A model generated the notes under the pieces. It saw nothing but the letters and a program-made list of their open reading frames with translations. It ran no database searches and was not told where the DNA came from. Shown here in pieces: positions 13,318-27,727 of a stretch of 64,000 nt of DNA. Both the position numbers and the translations under genes were made by a program. Where the stretch lies: contig MU266401.1 in NCBI GenBank assembly GCA_021014945.1, positions 49,956 through 113,955 of the forward strand, given 5' to 3'. Numbering within the stretch: position 1 is the stretch's first letter; each line of letters starts with the position of its first letter. Source of the DNA: Leucogyrophana mollusca (Eukaryota > Basidiomycota > Agaricomycetes > Boletales).

Positions 13318-17433
<4,116 letters not shown>

Positions 17434-18669
17434 TTTACGAAGATTGTTTGCCTTGGCAGACGCCCTGCTCGGTGAATGTCCGCACGATGTCTGGCGCAGT
17501 CAATGTCGTCGACAGCGAGCGGCTCAGCAAGTGCCGTCGTGACTTTTGCGTGTGACGGGCGAATTGTGTAATTCAAGCGGCACTTTTGCTCATAAAGTCC
17601 GCCCAGATAATATCTTTCCCTCAAGAAGTAAGCTGCATCAGGGTATTTTGCCACCATTTATTGCACTTTGGTGTCAGATATCCAAGTCGTTATGTTCCTG
17701 GTGTGACTACCTTGTCACGTCACTTGGTGGTTCCACAAGCCTCAGGCTTTTGCTGTGACTCTGTTCTGGTCAGGCCTCGGCGCTTCAGCCAGGTTCTAAC
17801 GTGTGGTCCGAGTGAAGGGTTGTTGTTATAACCAATGCTAACAGGTGTACATATACGCCGAGTTTCACAAACCAAATGCGTTATTACGGTTACCCTGGGT
17901 CCGGTGGCGTTGGAACAGGTATGAACGAACTGATGGAATTTGCAAGTTGGGGAGGCCTCATTGCCTCAGCTTGTTCCGGGTCGCCAACAAGTCGCCCAAT
18001 GGCCACGATAATAATGTGTCATGCATGGTATATGGTATCGCTTACTGTTACAACGAGCGCTCGCTTGCCATGCCCCTCTGATCACTGACCGAAGCTGCCG
18101 CGGGAGAACAGCTCTGGCAACGGATCCGAATCCCACACCACGCTCAAAAAATAGGCAGCCCACCCCCATTCAAAAGGCGTAAGCGCGACAAACCGCGACA
18201 AACGTGGGCTTAAAAGGGGACAGGAAAGGGTCGGAACGATAGCGATTTCGCCCTGATGCTATTCCATCAAGCCGCAGACGGCAGCACACAGTCACAAACC
18301 TGCCACGGCTCCAACACACCGAAATAGATTCATCACCTTTGCTGCACCCTACTAGATGCCATGATAACGCAGAAGGCTCTAAGAGCATACGCCGTGCTGC
18401 CACAGAGCTTCAAATCTGTAGCATAAGCGAAGCCAGAAATCCCCAAGTAATTTTTAAGAATATATCGACGTTGTTAAGCTTCGGTCTTGTGAGGGTGGCT
18501 CTCTGAAACAAATAAGCGACAACAAATAGCACCTCGTCCTGTGTGTTGCATTCTCAGAGGGCCCGACAGTTCAGCTGGCCAGTACTTGCTGGCTTTCAAT
18601 CCCAATTCCCTTTGCTCTCTTTCTTGATTCCCAACCACCACCACCACGTCGTTCACAAGTACAATAATC
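17434..18669. other. Divergent intergenic region, 1.24 kb
   Basis: Separates the acetyltransferase (-) from the LAMMER kinase (+) and must hold both promoters. The last 150 bases before the kinase ATG are pyrimidine-rich with CCACCACCACCACG, typical of a fungal 5' leader. I see no RNA gene and no mobile element. Confidence 0.5.
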
Positions 18670-20645
18670 ATGCAGGTCGCTGCGCAACACCAGCTCCCAC
18701 CACCGATGTTAACCCAATATCACCCACAATCACTCGCACTCAACGGCGCACGGGCAATACCAAATCCCAATATTATGCCCACCCCATCCGTAACTTCTCG
18801 CAAGAGAAAGCGCCCCCATCAATATACGGTAAATTACAGCGAAGTCCAGGAAGTCGACAATGAGGGTAGGGTCCGTGAAGTTATCGTTATTGAGGACACA
18901 CCACCGCCCCCATCCACTACATCTCCCGCTACCACTACCACCAACGCATTTTCCGCCTCTTACCAACCACCTACCTATTCTGCTCCGATAAGGACCAGAG
19001 CTCGTGCTGCTGCCGAAGCACAGGCCTTGTCAGCCAGCACTTCAACTGCGGTCGTGGCACCACCACTCAAGAAGAGGAAGCGGGAGCAACCAGACGACTC
19101 CCGTGGGATCGTGACAAAGAAGACCGCGGGATTGCAACAGGTAGATTCAAAGTCATGGGCCAGCGGCAGCGGGGCTGCCACGGCAGACGTACGTAACCGC
19201 TTCTCCATCCAGCGCTCGGTCCCCCACATTTCTGATGTCTCCATCATCAGGCATCGACGAGCACACCTTGTGACGATAAGGAAGGCCACTACATTATTGT
19301 CCCCGATGACATTATTTATCGCCGATGTAAGTCTCCTCATGCAAACAAAGTCGTCGTATCTAACAACTGATCGTCCCACAGATCGAACCGTCCGTCTTTT
19401 AGGACAAGGAACTTTTGGTAAAGTTGTAGAAGCAGTCGACACCACTACTCAAGCTAGAGTAGCGATCAAGATTATCCGCGCTATCCCCAAGTACCGTGAC
19501 GCAAGCAAGATTGAAATCCGTGTGCTTCAGAAACTCAAAGAACGCGATCCGCAAAACACCCAGTTCGTCCCTCGTCGCAAAATCCGATGACGCAACTAAT
19601 CGAATCCAAATAGCAAATGTATTCATCTACTGCATTGGTTTGATCACCGCAACCATATCTGCTTAGTTTCGGAGCTGCTTGGCATGTGTGTATACGACTT
19701 TCTGAAAGAGAACGACTTCGCGCCGTTCCCACGACATCATATACAATCGTTTGCCAAACAGTTGTTTGGAAGCGTTGCTTGTATGTTTTTTCACATTTTG
19801 TTGACCGACGTTAGTTGACGCTTCTCAGTCTTGCACGAACTTCATCTTATACACACGGATCTTAAACCTGAAAACATTTTGCTTGTGCACAACGACTACA
19901 GGCTGGCAGCTGTGCCTGTGCCTGGGAAGGTACGACGTCCGTTTCCGTCAATTAGTGCGTGCGCCAACGATTATGTTGCAGCGGAATGCGCCGCCACGGA
20001 CCAAACGGATATTGCAGTCGACGGATATCCGTCTCATTGACTTCGGTTCGGCGACCTTTGAAGAAGAATATCACTCCACTGTTGTTTGCACACGGCATTA
20101 TCGCGCTCCCGAAGTAATATTAGGTACGCGAGGTTTTGATCCCAACAAATTGTGCTCTGCTCAACGAAACCTCCAGGCCTCGGGTGGTCATTTCCTTGCG
20201 ACGCCTACTCGCTCGGGTGCATTCTCGTCGAGTTTTACACAGGCGTCGCACTATATCAGACCCATGATAACCTCGAACATCTAGCCATGATGGAGGTGGT
20301 GATGGGCAAGATGCCTGAACGGTTCGCCCGTGGTGGTGCCCGTGCAAAGCCAGAATTCTTCAAGGATGGTTCGAAACTTGACTGGCCAAAGCCGAAGGCC
20401 TCGCGGCAGAGCAAGAAGGATGTGCGAGCTCAGAGAGCTCTACAGGTAGGACGATCGCCCTTGGTCACGTGCATGTTCATTTAACGAGGTTTCTTCAGGA
20501 CGTGATCCCACCAACCGATCCAGTAAATCGACAGTTCTTGGACCTTGTGCGGCGATTGCTCGCTTTCGACCCCGCACAACGAATAACAGTACGGGACGCC
20601 CTACACCATCCTTATTTTTCTTTGAACATAGCTGATGAGCTATGA
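18670..20645 (+). CDS. LAMMER (CLK-type) dual-specificity protein kinase
   Basis: Ser/Thr/Tyr kinase of the CLK/Lkh1/Kns1 group. Relatives phosphorylate SR splicing factors and act in stress and morphogenesis control. Start at the ATG at 18670. A disordered, Pro/Ser/Thr-rich head of about 180 residues with basic patches (SRKRKRPH) comes first. The kinase domain shows the Gly loop [10 protein letters not shown] (near 19400), VAIKIIR (Lys), catalytic loop HTDLKPEN (near 19857), DFGSATFE (near 20040), activation loop TRHYRAPEV and the group hallmark EHLAMMEV (near 20276). In animal members the hallmark ends in Arg; here it is Val. Stop at 20645 after FSLNIADEL. Introns such as the one near 19327-19380 split the domain cleanly. 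All catalytic residues are present. Confidence 0.93.
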
Positions 20646-23053
20646 CCCTGCGGGACCTCCACCCGGTGGATTCCTGATCCATCGCAACTTCCCTCCGCGA
20701 TTTTACTGCCTTTCGCAGTACGACCTAGATACTTCTTACGATTCGCTCCGTACCACCACACTCAAACTCTCGCTTGCCCTTCTACCTGTCGGGAAATGTT
20801 ATTATGAATTCGGCTGTGCGGCCCTGTGCAACCCTGGCGTCCTCGTCCCCTACTTGTTTGATTCCCTCTTCCTCTTCCGTCGTTGGTTTCTTTCAGCTAC
20901 ATCATGATCAATTGTGTCTAACAAGTGCAATAATGTCCCATCGTCTCCATCAAGCCGTATAATATGTCTTGCTCATCTGCACTCACTCTCCCTACGTGTA
21001 ACATATTATTTCTCTCTGCTCTCGTTCTGCGTTTCGCCCCGTCCGTCGTGGAGAACTGGTGCGTTCTCGGTGGGATCTGACCAGTGCGGATCACCAGCGT
21101 CCAGCATCTATCGCACTTACGCTGGACCCCTCGCGGTTGATGAAGGCCCCGCAGCTCAGGCGCAGCTAACCGATTGCTGGTGTGCCTTTCCTTTGCTATT
21201 TTTATCGCGTGTGCTGTGTTCGCTACAGAATTGCTGACTTTGCTTAGTTGTCTGATAGACATAGATTCACACCCGCCCAATAATCGGAACTGTAATCTGT
21301 CGTCCCCCCAGATCCTGGAGTGAGCCTTCGGAAATAGCGTTTCATGTCGTATGCTCAACTATTCTGGGATGGAGGTCGTCCATTTGTACACTTCGCAAGC
21401 AACTACAGGGGCTGTTGTTGGGGTGGATACTACTCCGTCCCCGTCCTCCAATCTACACTGACCGCGGTGCCAGTGGCAAGGCGGTACGTTCCCTAGCAAT
21501 CGAACGTTTTATAGACCACAATATCGATTGCAATGCGCTGATGAAGCCATAGGGATAGATTCAATCCACTGTTGACCTCTTCATGGTGCGTGAAGCGTAA
21601 CTCGAGTGCCCTAGCTACCTTGTGTGTTGGTGGCGGTCACCAAAGGAGTGGAGTTGTCGCTAGGGTTGCAGCTTGAAGGTTGCAGTTTCAAGACACGACA
21701 CTTGAGTTAATTATAAGCGTTTCGGCGAAGCACTTGCCCGCCGATGACTGCCCGTTAAGTAGCCGACAAGGAAGCGAAATATTGCAACGTTTGTAGAATC
21801 CACAAAACAGTAGGAATAGAAATGAAACAATGAACATCGGGGTTTGCATCTTGCTGTGTATTTATGAAGCGCTGAGTTGCCACGGCCTTACTTACGACAA
21901 GTGGCAAGTGCGAGCTACTACTGACCAGGGGTTGGCACTCAAGTACTCATGTTGGCTTGAACTTTGGTGTTTTCATGCCGTAGCATACTCGATCGGGAGT
22001 AAACAGACAGACATCTTCGTGGTTGAATACTTCCACTTTCCCGCCTTCACATTCGTTTGCGCGTACCCCAAGAGGAACCCAGAGAATCCTGAGCCAGGTA
22101 AACTGGGGTTGAGTGATTGTGAGCGGAAAGATTGGGAGGCAAACCTGCCCAGCCCCCAGCCCTGAATTTGAGCGAGACAGCTATCATTTAACCAAAGGTG
22201 GGCCAAACGGGCCAGGGATGCCTAGCGCTGCCTGCCTGCCTGCACGGTCAATTTATTTTGATGCAAAAACGTTGTTGGATTTGATTTCCAGTGGATCGGC
22301 TGGGCGTCAGGATCTCCCCGGCCCCCCATAAGAATGGAATACCCTGAACCACCAAAAAATCAGGACAGAACTCCAGTCATCAAGGAAGAAAACACCGCCG
22401 GATCTGCTCCCTTTGCAACCCGTTTTCTTATTACCCCCCGACGAAGAAAAATGGCCATACGTGATCGCTATAGCGATCTACTGGCAGCTCGATGCGCTGG
22501 TTGCAATCGTTTGACGGGCTCTTTCCCGAAGAACCTTTGAAATGGGAGTTGAGGTATATTCTCTAAAAATAGTAACGCCTGGACGATGCATGCAGCGAGT
22601 ACTGGTGAGACGACAGAGTTCGTGGAGCGCGCCTTTCAGTCGAAGTCAACAGCTGAGAGTGATAGGGGATAAACACGAAACTCACGGCGGCGAGGAATTT
22701 AGTGGACCGGTTTGGCTCTGGTGACGGGTCCCCAGCTATCCTCCTGTATAATTCGATTTCGTGTTTGTGAAACACTCATGAGTAAGTACTCTTAAAGGAG
22801 TGGCCGGTATTGTAGTATCCAGTTTTAAGTTGACGTTGCATCAAAGCTTCGGTAGAGTGGCTGCGATGTATTTCAGTTGCTACCTGCTTCGTTGACACAC
22901 AGGTAATTCGAGCTGCTCTGCATATCGGCGGAATTGCAAGTAACGCGGTGAAGATGATACGCCACAGGGGCGCGGGTGAGTCGAGACCTCCAACGGGTCC
23001 GAGAGCCCCTGCACAACAACGCCTGCGGCACTCGCAGAAGTTAATGCGACACA

Positions 23054-23820
23054 TCAAACCCAATTAGGAGACTGATAAGGGTCTTTCGGGTCGCAGAAGG
23101 GAAGCGTCAGTGATACGCAGGTGGCTATGATAGCCCGGTATATAATTGCGGCGCCGGCCGCCCCAGCTCGCATAGACAATAAAAGTGGGCTTGATATCAC
23201 CATGTTTGTGTCTCCAAGCGCAGCGTGGTCGACAGTTACGGAACTCGAACCAAGGAATGCCCGAACAGCCATAGACGCTGAGAAAGGGTGGCGATAGCGA
23301 GAAGAAGTCCAAAGGGAGCGGCGCCCGGTAGGCTTGACCCCGACTTTGTAGGGGCGACGAAATTCGATGATCGTCAGATTCGTTACGTCGCGGGCAGCAT
23401 GGTTTCCGCCATCGGAGCCAAGCTGTGCTAAGTCGATGAAGCGGAAGGCCGTTCTGTGCCCATGTGACAGAATGAGGACTGCAGGAGAAGATTGTTGGCA
23501 TATGATGACCAGGAGTACGGACCCGAAGGAGTTATTGGGTCCGCTTATACCTCGGTAGTTCAGTTGTGACTGGTCGAAAGTGGCAGCGAAATGCTACGCG
23601 CCTTGGACTGAAAAGCTGGAATGGTGACGGACAATCGGCAAAAACGTAGCTAAAAAGAGCTGATCTATGAGAAGGTGCCCAATCCTTACGCCAGGGAGGT
23701 TTTTGCAGGATTGATGACCAACGATCGGGTCTTCCTGGCAAATTTTGCGCCGTCCGGCAAGGCCCTTTGAGCGCATCCTCGGGTTGTGAACCTAAGGAAA
23801 GAATGTGGCGTCCCGAAGAC
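23054..23820 (-). other. Possible gene or gene remnant, unknown
   Basis: On the minus strand a frame stays open for about 170 codons from a plausible TAG acceptor near 23594 to a stop at 23054. It contains hydrophobic runs (SVLLVIICQQ, AGAAGAAIIYRAIIAT). A second open frame continues at 22776-23063 with another hydrophobic stretch (LWRIIFTALLAIPPI), as a membrane protein might show. A possible upstream exon lies at 23690-23820 in matching phase. I recognise no family and cannot fix a start or a complete exon chain. Chance open frames of this length are expected a few times in a window of this size, so this is only a candidate. Confidence 0.22.
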
Positions 23821-24645
23821 ACACGTTAGAAAGGGGTCCTACTTGAACCGACCTACCGGCGACTATATCATTATATGCACATAACGTCGGATGCTGCTAT
23901 CTAGTTGGCCGGCAGTAGCCAGCAGCTTTGGTTCGTATGGGCGCTTCCGCGAGGCGAATCGGCGCCACTCGCCACCAGCGACATGTGGACATGCTTCCTT
24001 GATCTCAGCGCCTCTTCATGATCAGTCCTCTCTTGCTTGAAATCGCTGGAAATAATATACGCCAGCAACACCTTGGGAATAAGCACAGTGCACCCCGTGG
24101 TCTATATTTGATATGTCAATCAATTTGTGGCCTCGAGGCCACAAGTGACGTTCCTTGAGGATTTCCGTCGTTCTCGGGGTCGTAATTGTTAGGTCTTCGC
24201 AGAAAGACAAAAGCGACACCTAGATAATGGAATTGTCATCAATGGAACCGACTCGTGATGTTGGACTTAGCCCGCTTTACCTGAGTCCGAGCCGGGCAGA
24301 ATCGTAAAAGAATCCCAAGCGAAAGTGTCTCCAAATCATTCATGCAATAAATTTCTAGGCGACCTTTATGGATGTATGTTTGGCGGCACCATCGAGAACA
24401 AACAAACAGCTTGAAGGGTCAAATGTGGGCGCTCTCGTCAATCACACAATCCTTCTCTTCGAGCCAGGATGGAAACATCCGGAACAAGGTCTGCACGCAT
24501 TCACCTCGTGCCCGGTCATGTCCAACTCTCATGCCATGCTGTAAGTTAAGAAGACAATTGCCACTCCGAGGGAGGCGCCGATAGCCCCCTTTGTTCTGGC
24601 GATAGTCCCTCAAAACCAAACCCCCATTCGATCGATTGAGGCTTT

Positions 24646-24651
24646 TTATAA
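24646..24651 (+). promoter_or_regulatory. TATA-like element before the APH-like gene
   Basis: A TTTATAACC context about 35 bases upstream of the ATG at 24685. The position is plausible; unproven. Confidence 0.3.
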
Positions 24652-24684
24652 CCACTGCGCCCCCGCCGCGCTTTCCTCAACACC

Positions 24685-26031
24685 ATGTCTAACGCAGGGC
24701 CGCGAGTGGCCATTGCCGAGTCGACAGCTGCGCCAGAGTGGGTGTTGGTTTCGCTCGAACGAGCCTTTCCCGGTCGCAAGGTGCTTTCAGCCCGAGAACG
24801 CAGCACCAACGCACTAGATACTTATCTGGTGCGTTAATGTACCTACGCACGTGTTGCAGAGGCGCTCACATTTTTTCGGTGACTTAATTTGCGAAAAAGA
24901 CTTATGAAGCCATCATCGATGATGGCACAGCAGTCATCGTCCGTCAGCGGAATGAGCCACCCAGTCGTAGTGAAGGCGAGGCGGAATGGGCCCGCCAGGT
25001 TTTTCAGAGCGAAGTGCACATTTTAAGATGGCTCCCAGCACGATTGTCGATTTCTGTACCACGCCTCTTGCACCTAGAGCAGAGCAGCCTGGAGTACCCT
25101 CATGATGCCTTCATCACGACGCAGCTTTCCGGGGATACAGTCGCAAACTGCTACACCTCCCTTTCTTCTTCTGCTCGGGTATGTGCCTCGACTCTCGCGG
25201 TTTGAGTCATCACTCTAAATTTTGCATTAGGAAAACCTCGTCCGCTCATACGCAGAATTCGCAGTTGAACTCTTCAAGCTTGATGTACCACAAAGTATCG
25301 GTACAGCAGCTCCTGGCGAGTCCGATGACACTCTACTTGTTGTACCGACGCTCGGTGCCTCGAGTCGATGCCATGCCACCAAAATCTTTGATTCACTCGA
25401 AGACTATCTGGATCACGTCTTCACTCTGAAACGACGTGCATCAATACTTGACACAAATGATGACGACAAATTTAGGGCTCAGGCTGCCATATCGCAACTC
25501 ATAGCTCACTTCAAAAGACTTTCATCGCACCTTCGTGAACCAGTTCTGCGGCACTGCGTGCTCGCACATAGAGATCTGCGAGATTCGGACATCATGATCG
25601 ACACCGACGGTCGAATAACAGGAGTTTGTGGCTGGCGATTGCATTCGATACAGCCTGCTATTTTAGCGGCGGAGTATCCTCCTTGGCTACGTTATGATGG
25701 AGTGGACGATCCCCGGTTTGCTCCCACACACAAGCCGCGATTGGAAAGTCCCGAAGAAGCCGCACGGTTGCGCAAAATATATGAGGAGGTGCGTGCGGAT
25801 ACCATGGGCCTAGCAACATACTCACATCACCCTCAGAGGGTAAAGGCATTAAATGGAGATTATTACATCGCATTAACGCAGGGCACTCTGCTGAGGGCCG
25901 CTGTAGGCTGGGTCCTTGACGTTCAGGATGACCGAGGTTGTAGTAGAATGAGGGAATGGATGCTCAGCTCATTCGGCCCTCCAGTATCGAGCCCATCACC
26001 TCTGGATGATGCCCGGTGCATCATTTCTTGA
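24685..26031 (+). CDS. APH-like (aminoglycoside phosphotransferase fold) protein, probable pseudoenzyme
   Basis: Member of the fungal APH/choline-kinase-like fold family. Start at 24685; introns follow at about 24829-24900 and 25177-25231. The N-lobe is recognisable by VIVRQRNEP (lysine-strand region) and SEVHILRWLPA. The C-lobe carries the catalytic loop HRDLRDSDIMID (near 25567-25600) and the following strand GVCGWR, then IQPAILAAEYPPWLRYDG, typical of this family. Relatives normally read HxDLxxxNI followed by xIDWE. Here the Asn is replaced by Asp and the DFG-equivalent Asp by Gly, with Arg for Glu, while the HRD Asp remains. The loss of the second metal ligand suggests weak or no phosphotransfer. 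The reading frame is intact to the stop at 26031, so the gene is not decayed. A role as regulator or binding protein is speculation. Confidence 0.75.
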
Positions 26032-26432
26032 TGCCACCGAGGGTAGGTCCATCGTCGGTTAAAATAATAGCAATGAAACCTTGTGTATTTTTCTGGCATG
26101 TACAACTACTGTATAATCACCAGCTTTCTTATCAGGAGCACTATATTTCGGGTGCCTGCAATCAAACGAAGTGGCACGCTTTGCACATACGGGGGAAGGA
26201 CCTGGAAGGTGCGACTTGACTTCTCTGAATCTTTAGAGGCCATACCCGTCATCGAGCTCACTAAGATAAGAAATGTCCGTGAGTAGCCACCCAAAGCGCG
26301 CCCCCACATACAAGGTGCAAGCGTCAGGGTACTAGTGACCAGAAAAATCATTGCAAGGGCTCTAACGTGTACAATGACTTGCATCGGTAGGTGGGTTCGC
26401 ACGAAAATTCTAAGCAACACTTCTCTCCTATT
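26032..26432. other. Convergent intergenic, 401 bp
   Basis: Lies between the 3' ends of the APH-like gene and COX4. Presumed terminators only; nothing distinctive seen. Confidence 0.5.
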
Positions 26433-27008
26433 TTAATGATGATGGGCGTCATGTTCTTCGGCAACGCCTTGGAAGTCAAGGGCGTAGGCTACAGGGCTGT
26501 CAGCGATAACTCGGAAAGAAGGGATGTTTAGTCTTACCAGAGCCGCACTCGGGGCAACGGCGAGTTTTGTCATGGCGAACCGTGAACCAGTGCAATTCGT
26601 GCGAGTCCGCTGGGGCACCTGTGCACCCGACGATACGTTCGGTATCCTGTGGATGTGACAAATGAGCACGTTGGATGCCAAACCGGCATATTTTTGCACA
26701 CGCACCAAAGAAAACACTTTGATGGGGTCGGCCAACGTGCCTACTCGGCTAGAGTCCAGAGGCTCAAGGTCGAATGAGTCAACACCTTGCATTTCGCCCA
26801 GGAGCTGGAAGCGCTCCAGACCTGTCGCCTGCGTCTCGTCCGAAGGGACTTCGCCCTGCTTCGACCCAGTGCCATAGATCGAAGGAGCTGCGGGGCCTGA
26901 AAGACGACTGGCAGTTGTGGAAAGAGCGCGGGCGGCGGTGGAAGGAGAAGCCCTGCGCGCAGAGCGCAGAGCTACTGGTCGAACGGCACGCAAGGCAACG
27001 CTGAGCAT
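26433..27008 (-). CDS. COX4: Cytochrome c oxidase subunit 4 (mammalian Vb type)
   Basis: Nuclear-encoded, zinc-binding subunit of respiratory complex IV in the mitochondrial inner membrane. The start at 27008 gives a classic mitochondrial presequence of about 35 residues, rich in Arg, Ala and Ser and lacking acids (MLSVALRAVRPVALRSARR). The mature part has the conserved QATGLERFQLLGEMQG and LDSSRVGTLADPI segments. The zinc site is VGCTGAPADSHELHWF...RRCPECGS, with Cys-His-Cys-Cys ligands. Two introns: one near 26645-26700, and one whose best acceptor gives CGSAYALDFQG. The protein ends in a His-rich tail at 26433. Normal family length; intact. It lies head-to-head with the CAX gene. Confidence 0.95.
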   Translation of the reverse strand: MLSVALRAVRPVALRSARRASPSTAARALSTTASRLSGPAAPSIYGTGSKQGEVPSDETQATGLERFQLLGEMQGVDSFDLEPLDSSRVGTLADPIKVFSLVRVQKYAGLASNVLICHIHRIPNVSSGAQVPQRTRTNCTGSRFAMTKLAVAPSAALVRLNIPSFRVIADSPVAYALDFQGVAEEHDAHHH

Positions 27009-27727
27009 ATTTTGCGTTGTAGTTTGAAGAACTGTGAAGGCGCGGAACAGGCGTGACTTGAAACAGACCGTGTCACGGTCACATGCGTGACAGCGTAGCT
27101 TGTTTCCGCATACCTCCGATATAGCCAATCAAACACTCGGATTCGAATCATCTCGCGGTGACCAGCATGAGCTTATGACTTTACGGCCAGACGTCCGTTG
27201 AGGTTTTCCACCACCCTCAGGAGGGAACATGAAATTGTCGTGCGATAGCCGACCACAAAACACCGAACGCTTACAGTAGCCTATGCCACCGGAGCTGTGT
27301 TGGGCTTAGTGGGCTACAGTGTCGTACCCTCGAGCTCAATTCGCCCTACATTTTTTATTTTTGCCAACAAACCTGCAACGTTCAGCGGTCAAGCCCAAGC
27401 ATCAAGACTGGCTCAAATCATCACTTCGTTGCCAATCTGATAAGACGAGCGGTTAATTCTGGCGAAGCCAACAATTCGGTCCCGCTGCTTCTCGTCATCA
27501 AACTGTCCATAAAAGGCATGAGTTTACGAACACCAGGCTAGAATTTATTTCATGCCGAAGGCCTTAGGCTGCAACGCTTAGTTCTTAGAATATTGAAGTC
27601 AGAATAATTAATGCCCCACCAAACTCACTCTTTTACACTAATATTCATCGATATTCATTACTAGACATTGACCTCATCTGATCTTCCAGCCTATTGCCAT
27701 CTCGCAGGGCTCGCCGCCTGCAAGGCT
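27009..27727. other. Divergent promoter region between COX4 and CAX, 719 bp
   Basis: Serves both genes. It contains CCAAT boxes (27125 and 27433), the second followed directly by a GATAAG-like motif. No coding signal. Confidence 0.5.
27125..27129. promoter_or_regulatory. CCAAT box upstream of COX4
   Basis: CCAAT about 117 bases upstream of the COX4 ATG. In fungi the HAP complex binds CCAAT in respiratory gene promoters, in either orientation. Location and target fit, but a 5-base motif is weak evidence. Confidence 0.4.

Larger units (their letters stand above)
20646..24684. other. Gene-poor region, 4 kb
   Basis: The longest stretch of the window with no convincing gene. It has no terminal repeats, no reverse-transcriptase or transposase motifs and no tRNA that I can recognise. 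There is a small CCTG-type repeat near 22230. The only coding-like signal is on the minus strand at about 23054-23820 (separate entry). It could be regulatory or decayed sequence, or hold non-coding RNA, which cannot be judged by eye. Confidence 0.5.

Noticed and set aside
23240..23251. GGTTCGAG-like tRNA B-box on the minus strand
   Set aside because: The box has an extra base (GGTTCGAGTTCC), no A-box lies at the right distance, and no cloverleaf can be drawn.
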